NCBI GenBank assembly: GCA_963205275.1
Contig: CAUJIH010000075.1
Coordinates: 1-57,559, forward strand
DNA length: 57,559 bases
Source of the DNA: Verrucomicrobiota bacterium
GTDB taxonomy: Bacteria > Verrucomicrobiota > Verrucomicrobiia > Verrucomicrobiales > DEV007
Direction: 5' to 3'
Shown piece after piece: positions 55,001 through 57,559 of the stretch. The translations under genes and the position numbers were made by a program. Numbering within the stretch: position 1 is the first letter of the stretch; the number at the start of each line of letters is the position of its first letter. Under the pieces are notes generated by a model. It worked only from the letters and a program-made list of their open reading frames with translations. It was not told where the DNA came from and did not search any database.

Positions 55001-55930
55001 TCGTTTTGCGTCAGCCACGGATATGTTAGTGGATCGGGACTCGGTTGGTTCCTTCCAGCTCCGATACTTCGGTGGCTCACCGGCAGGCTTTCCATCGAGC
55101 TGAGCGACGAGCCAGTGCAGTCCGTCGAGATTGTCCTGCAAGCGTGCCTGTGCATCTTCCTGGGTATGATTGAGAATCCCTACAGGACCGGAATAGCCAC
55201 TCTCGCGGAGGAGTCGTAGCACTTTCAGATCTTCGTTCCCGGCACCCAGTGGCAGGATCTTTTCCCATCTCGGAGTCTGCGGAGCAGACATCCCATTGAG
55301 ATTGAAGCAGAGTAGCCAGGGTTGCATCGCGCGGAGTGCTTCTGGAAGGCGGCTCAGGTGTTCGTGTCCGTGGTGGAGGTTATAAACGATTCCTACGTCA
55401 TCAATGCCATAATGTTCCTTTAACTCTTCACAGACTGCGATCATGTTCTCCGGCTCGCCTCCCCAGCCGCCGTGATTGTATATTCCGACCTTGCTGGCGA
55501 TCTTTTTTGCCTGTTTCAAGACAGGAAGAAGAGCCTTTGCAGACGACTTAACTCGCTCTTCCTGCGACTCGCCCGAGGGCTTCAGCATGATCCAAAGTTG
55601 TGGATGAATATGGTATTTCTCAAAAAGCGCAAGAGCCTGCTCGTGGACTCCCCAGAAGGCGAAAAACTCGATTCCATGTTTCTGATAGGCCAGAATCTCT
55701 CGCTCAAATTCAGAAACCTGTTGCTCTCGCCAGTCGTAGGCGACTTTCGAGAGTCCGAGTTGTTTCACCATCTCCGCTCGCTCCTCCGGCGAGCGGTGCT
55801 TCGCATCGAACGGCACGATGCACCAAGCGACGAGATTGGATCGATCAAACAACTCTTCACTAAATCCCGGTCGTCCGGCGAGCAGAAAGGACAAACAGAG
55901 AAAAATCGATACAAGAGAAATCCGGATCAT
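52007..55930 (-). CDS. Giant secreted chimera: TIM barrel, LamG, beta-propeller and cupredoxin
   Basis: A 1307-residue exported protein with a signal peptide (RISLVSIFLCLSFLLAGRPG). Residues about 25-290 resemble a sugar-phosphate isomerase/glycosidase barrel (FFAFWGVHEQALALFEKYH). About 330-480 is a LamG-like fold (DGKWHDFCVSVEEAQVTIWI). About 540-1020 looks like a PVC-type propeller (HDLNGDDEADYYECVSNAM, GLRNPDGLGLSPSGRFVTSS). The last 130 residues are an azurin/auracyanin-like cupredoxin: one Cu-ligand His is in VVPHNW, and YLCTFPGHWMVMNGMM supplies Cys, His and Met. A bound copper site for electron transfer or redox chemistry is likely. In-frame ATGs at 55945 and 55957 are other possible starts. 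Substrate unknown. Confidence 0.75.
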   Translation of the reverse strand: MIRISLVSIFLCLSFLLAGRPGFSEELFDRSNLVAWCIVPFDAKHRSPEERAEMVKQLGLSKVAYDWREQQVSEFEREILAYQKHGIEFFAFWGVHEQALALFEKYHIHPQLWIMLKPSGESQEERVKSSAKALLPVLKQAKKIASKVGIYNHGGWGGEPENMIAVCEELKEHYGIDDVGIVYNLHHGHEHLSRLPEALRAMQPWLLCFNLNGMSAPQTPRWEKILPLGAGNEDLKVLRLLRESGYSGPVGILNHTQEDAQARLQDNLDGLHWLVAQLDGKPAGEPPKYRSWKEPTESRSTNISVADAKRVPSMEAVFGSALSGGLVLDGDARFHTLPFSVECRAKLESKESYNILVACNPKSTSTHWELYSHAKRGTLALYLPGRGGDYDSGMDVCDGKWHDFCVSVEEAQVTIWIDRKKVSEIPLRPAGPERPAKDEKIAFGRLVEGGLACSGLVDDVRISRGVMRPRPGNTPRERMDNTLALWSFDDPDDLVPGGYSAIPAPAAFTPDRAPLDPSMNEHWREFVNRERIFDFYSKQAIAFLGTKAPPALIPAFPGLDGGIHGHWGNQNDQETWKDARWAESDLGTIYSGVFRGGGVTVPKGICIRFDDRAAVFDPETLSFPVTWEGGFVRLNDNRHGFMSGAPMDGTVAVKSKERRSGRYLGLYRNGREVVFAYESAGHTHYLNARGDSEETLIPLTKGGLAQWPQWIETKGQIGTQKPFATDRIVLPTNNPYGTLFFLTAHDFFEDGSAAVATMTGEVWLVRGLDATLEKVRWKRFATGLHQPLGVKIVEGKIHVLGRDQITRLHDLNGDDEADYYECVSNAMKTSSGGHDFIVGLERDSQGRWYFASGNQGICRINRDNTLDVLATGLRNPDGLGLSPSGRFVTSSIQEGDWTPASSICQVELGVDEGAHFGAGGPKDGQAPKPVLLSLPRGEDNSASSQAFITGDSWRSLVGDENLVHLSSGSGSAWLVMREKVKSHWQGTAFRIAGNFDSGVQCARFHPIDGQLYVSGLLGWGTYTPRDGCFQRLRFTGGSPLPIRCEVRENGIILRFDQSVAASALSAEKTFAQTWTYHYTAAYGSPEYSLRYPDTPGHDFLEVRSVQRLDGGRAIFVEIPQLSPAGQVHLRLGTGLDLFLTIHALGDAYTEYPSYKKIPKVHHAAQVGLLAPTPTRPNPWNAGKPGRAIIVEADLGLQFAQKEIRVKAGERISLTFRNPDVVPHNWLLGRPGSLQRLGDLCNRMISDPEGLARHYVPESDEVIVWTDMTNPKKEFTIHFDAPKEKGSYPYLCTFPGHWMVMNGMMTVE

Positions 55931-56008
55931 ACGAGAATTGTTCTCCATTCTGCACATTCTGACTCACGACGAGCCTGAACTAAAGCATAAAAATTTGCGT
56001 TAATCCGT

Positions 56009-56022
56009 GCCGCTTCTGCGGC
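56009..56022 (-). terminator. Small GC hairpin after glmM
   Basis: GCCGC-TTCT-GCGGC lies 14 bp past the glmM stop, before the 1307-residue gene on the same strand. On the minus strand the downstream sequence has a T-run only after about 15 nt, so it is at best a weak terminator. Confidence 0.3.
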
Positions 56023-56035
56023 GATTTCTCATGGA

Positions 56036-57382
56036 TCATCGCAGATCGCGCTCGATCGCTTCGATGAACTTCTCCGTCCAGAGTTCGACCATGCTCTGAT
56101 CTCGATGCTCTACCAGAATTCGAACTTTTTTCTCTGTCCCCGAGTAGCGGATCAGAAAGCGGCCCTCATTGCCGAAAGCGGCAGTGGCTTCTGTCTGCGT
56201 AAGATGAAGCTTCGAAAGGGTGGACAGGGGTGGCTTCGCACTGACGGGGAGATTCGTGAGCTTTTGTGGAAACTCTTCAAGCCAGTCCGTGAGGGCGGCC
56301 AGGCTGGCATTCTCGCGTTTCATCATCGCCAATACTTGGAGGGCGGAGAGAATGCCGTCGCCCGTAGTCGCATAGTCTGCAAAAATCAGATGCCCCGACG
56401 TTTCGCCGCCGAAAGAGTAGCCATCCTTTCGCAGTGCCTCGATGACATGACGATCCCCGACGTCCGTGGTAATGACCTGAATCCCGCGTTCCCGCATGAC
56501 TTCGTGTAGTGCCAGATTACTCATGGTGGTGACCGCGATGGTGTTCTTTGCCAGCTTCCCCCGATTCTTCAGGGAAATCGCGCAGAGTGCAATGATGCGG
56601 TCGCCGGGAACTGGTGTGCCAGTAGCGTCGGTGAAAACCACTCGGTCCGCATCCCCGTCGAAAGAGATCCCGATATCCGCCTGGTGAGTGCGCACTAATT
56701 CAGCAGCGTGTTCTGGATGCAGCGCTCCGCATTCGGCATTGATATTCGTTCCGTCGGGCGTACAGCCGGTTTTGATCACCTCTGCTCCGAGTTCAGCGAA
56801 TATCAGGGGCGCGATGTACCAAGAAGCCCCGTGTCCGCAATCGATCACGATTTTCAATCCGCGCAGCGAGGCACTATCGACACTGGACTTGGCATATTCG
56901 ATATAGCGACCACGGGAATCGTCGATACGGTAGGCCTTGCCAATCGCCGACGGAGTGACAGCCGGAGACGTAGCCTCCTTATCCAAGATATGGCGCTCGA
57001 TTTCCTCCTCCAGTGCATCGTTCAGCTTGAATCCATCGGGACCGAAGATTTTGATCCCATTGTCTTCGAAGGGATTGTGCGAGGCTGTCAGCATGACCCC
57101 GGCGGCACAGCCCATCGACTTGGTCAGATGGGCGATCGCCGGAGTGGGCAACGGACCGGGGAGGAGGACATCGACTCCGGCACTCACGAGGCCTGAGGTG
57201 AGTGCCGTCTCGAGCATATAGCCGGAAATCCGTGTATCCTTGCCCACTACCACCCGATTTTCACCCGGATACTGGCTCCGGAGGACCTGAGCGACAGACT
57301 GGCCGACGCGAAGGAAAATCTCTGGTGTGATAGGATACTCATTCGCACGGCCGCGAATGCCGTCTGTACCAAAAAGTTTCAT
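56036..57382 (-). CDS. glmM: Phosphoglucosamine mutase
   Basis: A 448-residue alpha-D-phosphohexomutase that turns glucosamine-6-phosphate into glucosamine-1-phosphate for UDP-GlcNAc, and so for peptidoglycan and lipopolysaccharide. It opens KLFGTDGIRGRANEYPITPE. The phospho-serine is Ser101 in MLTASHNPFEDNGIK. The metal loop is SFDGDADRVVF, the sugar loop GGETSGHLIF, and the phosphate-binding loop RYSGTEKKVRIL. Length and all motifs match GlmM rather than ManB/Pgm. GCGGAA precedes the ATG. Confidence 0.97.
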   Translation of the reverse strand: MKLFGTDGIRGRANEYPITPEIFLRVGQSVAQVLRSQYPGENRVVVGKDTRISGYMLETALTSGLVSAGVDVLLPGPLPTPAIAHLTKSMGCAAGVMLTASHNPFEDNGIKIFGPDGFKLNDALEEEIERHILDKEATSPAVTPSAIGKAYRIDDSRGRYIEYAKSSVDSASLRGLKIVIDCGHGASWYIAPLIFAELGAEVIKTGCTPDGTNINAECGALHPEHAAELVRTHQADIGISFDGDADRVVFTDATGTPVPGDRIIALCAISLKNRGKLAKNTIAVTTMSNLALHEVMRERGIQVITTDVGDRHVIEALRKDGYSFGGETSGHLIFADYATTGDGILSALQVLAMMKRENASLAALTDWLEEFPQKLTNLPVSAKPPLSTLSKLHLTQTEATAAFGNEGRFLIRYSGTEKKVRILVEHRDQSMVELWTEKFIEAIERDLR

Positions 57383-57480
57383 ATGTTCCGCAGATTCAAT
57401 AGTCTAGCGCAACCCGGTAGACTGGAAAAAGGCCAGAGGTTGTATGAAGTTTCTGGCTCAACAACCAAATCGAATCCGAG

Positions 57481-57559
57481 ATGCCTACATACAACCGTCT
57501 GACCCCAGAACAACGCTACACCATCGAAGTAATGATCCGCAACAAGAGTTCTCAAAAAG
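57481..57559 (+). mobile_element. Start of an IS30-family transposase, cut by the window edge
   Basis: From ATG 57481 the frame reads PTYNRLTPEQRYTIEVMIRN and KSSQ and runs off the window. This matches the N-terminal helix-turn-helix of IS30-type transposases (xxLTxxERYxIExxLxxxxS). The preceding bases (57418-57468) have overlapping inverted pieces (GCCAGA/TCTGGC and GGTTGT/ACAACC), which may be part of the element's left end. The full element and its target duplication cannot be seen. Confidence 0.65.

Overview
This window looks like chromosomal DNA of a Gram-negative bacterium of the PVC group, most probably a Verrucomicrobiota member. The main clues are a cytochrome-type DUF1549/DUF1553 protein (19760-22324), a DUF1080 protein, several very large secreted TIM-barrel or beta-propeller proteins, and general weakness of Shine-Dalgarno sites. 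That placement is inferred from family content, since no rRNA gene is present. Genes are dense and ordinary housekeeping genes are mixed with lineage-specific ones. I saw no tRNA, rRNA, CRISPR array or prophage. The only mobile element is an IS30-type transposase start cut by the right edge.

Layout: 1-564 is non-coding. 565-5305 (minus) encodes two sensor proteins, one of which has lost its ATP-binding boxes. 5521-7619 is a selenium pair (selU-selD, 4-nt overlap). 7727-11424 holds a Tat-exported TIM-barrel protein facing an HpcH/HpaI-type aldolase and a HEAT-repeat protein. 11548-18870 runs in one direction: lipB, an FHA/class III nucleotide cyclase, a membrane Ser/Thr kinase with TPRs, LemA and a DUF2207 membrane protein. 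18969-24618 has a secreted EEP-fold enzyme, the DUF1549/DUF1553 cytochrome protein, an MFS transporter and a DUF1080 protein. 24661-29616 is housekeeping (tlyA, nadK, dcd, cmk, rsmE, mazG) with a fragment of a TonB-dependent receptor left between cmk and rsmE. 29732-34164 has a lipoprotein, a STAS protein, a GAF-SpoIIE phosphatase, grpE and dnaJ. 34274-38659 has an NHL propeller and a 1014-residue secreted protein.

38934-51091 is a nitrogen block. It contains carA-carB, gdhA-glnK-amt, hisH-hisF, a eukaryote-type glutamine synthetase and meso-diaminopimelate dehydrogenase. Together these import ammonium, sense nitrogen status, fix ammonia into glutamate, glutamine and meso-DAP, and spend glutamine on carbamoyl phosphate and histidine. 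Several dyads and hairpins lie in its intergenic regions. 51629-57382 has a DUF3147 membrane protein, a 1307-residue secreted chimera ending in a copper-binding cupredoxin, and glmM.

The strongest leads are: the FHA cyclase, whose base-recognition residues are Asp/Ser instead of Lys/Asp or Lys/Thr, next to a Ser/Thr kinase; the degenerate histidine kinase beside an intact hybrid kinase; the compact nitrogen island; and a 21-bp perfect dyad plus a T-tract leader in front of carAB.
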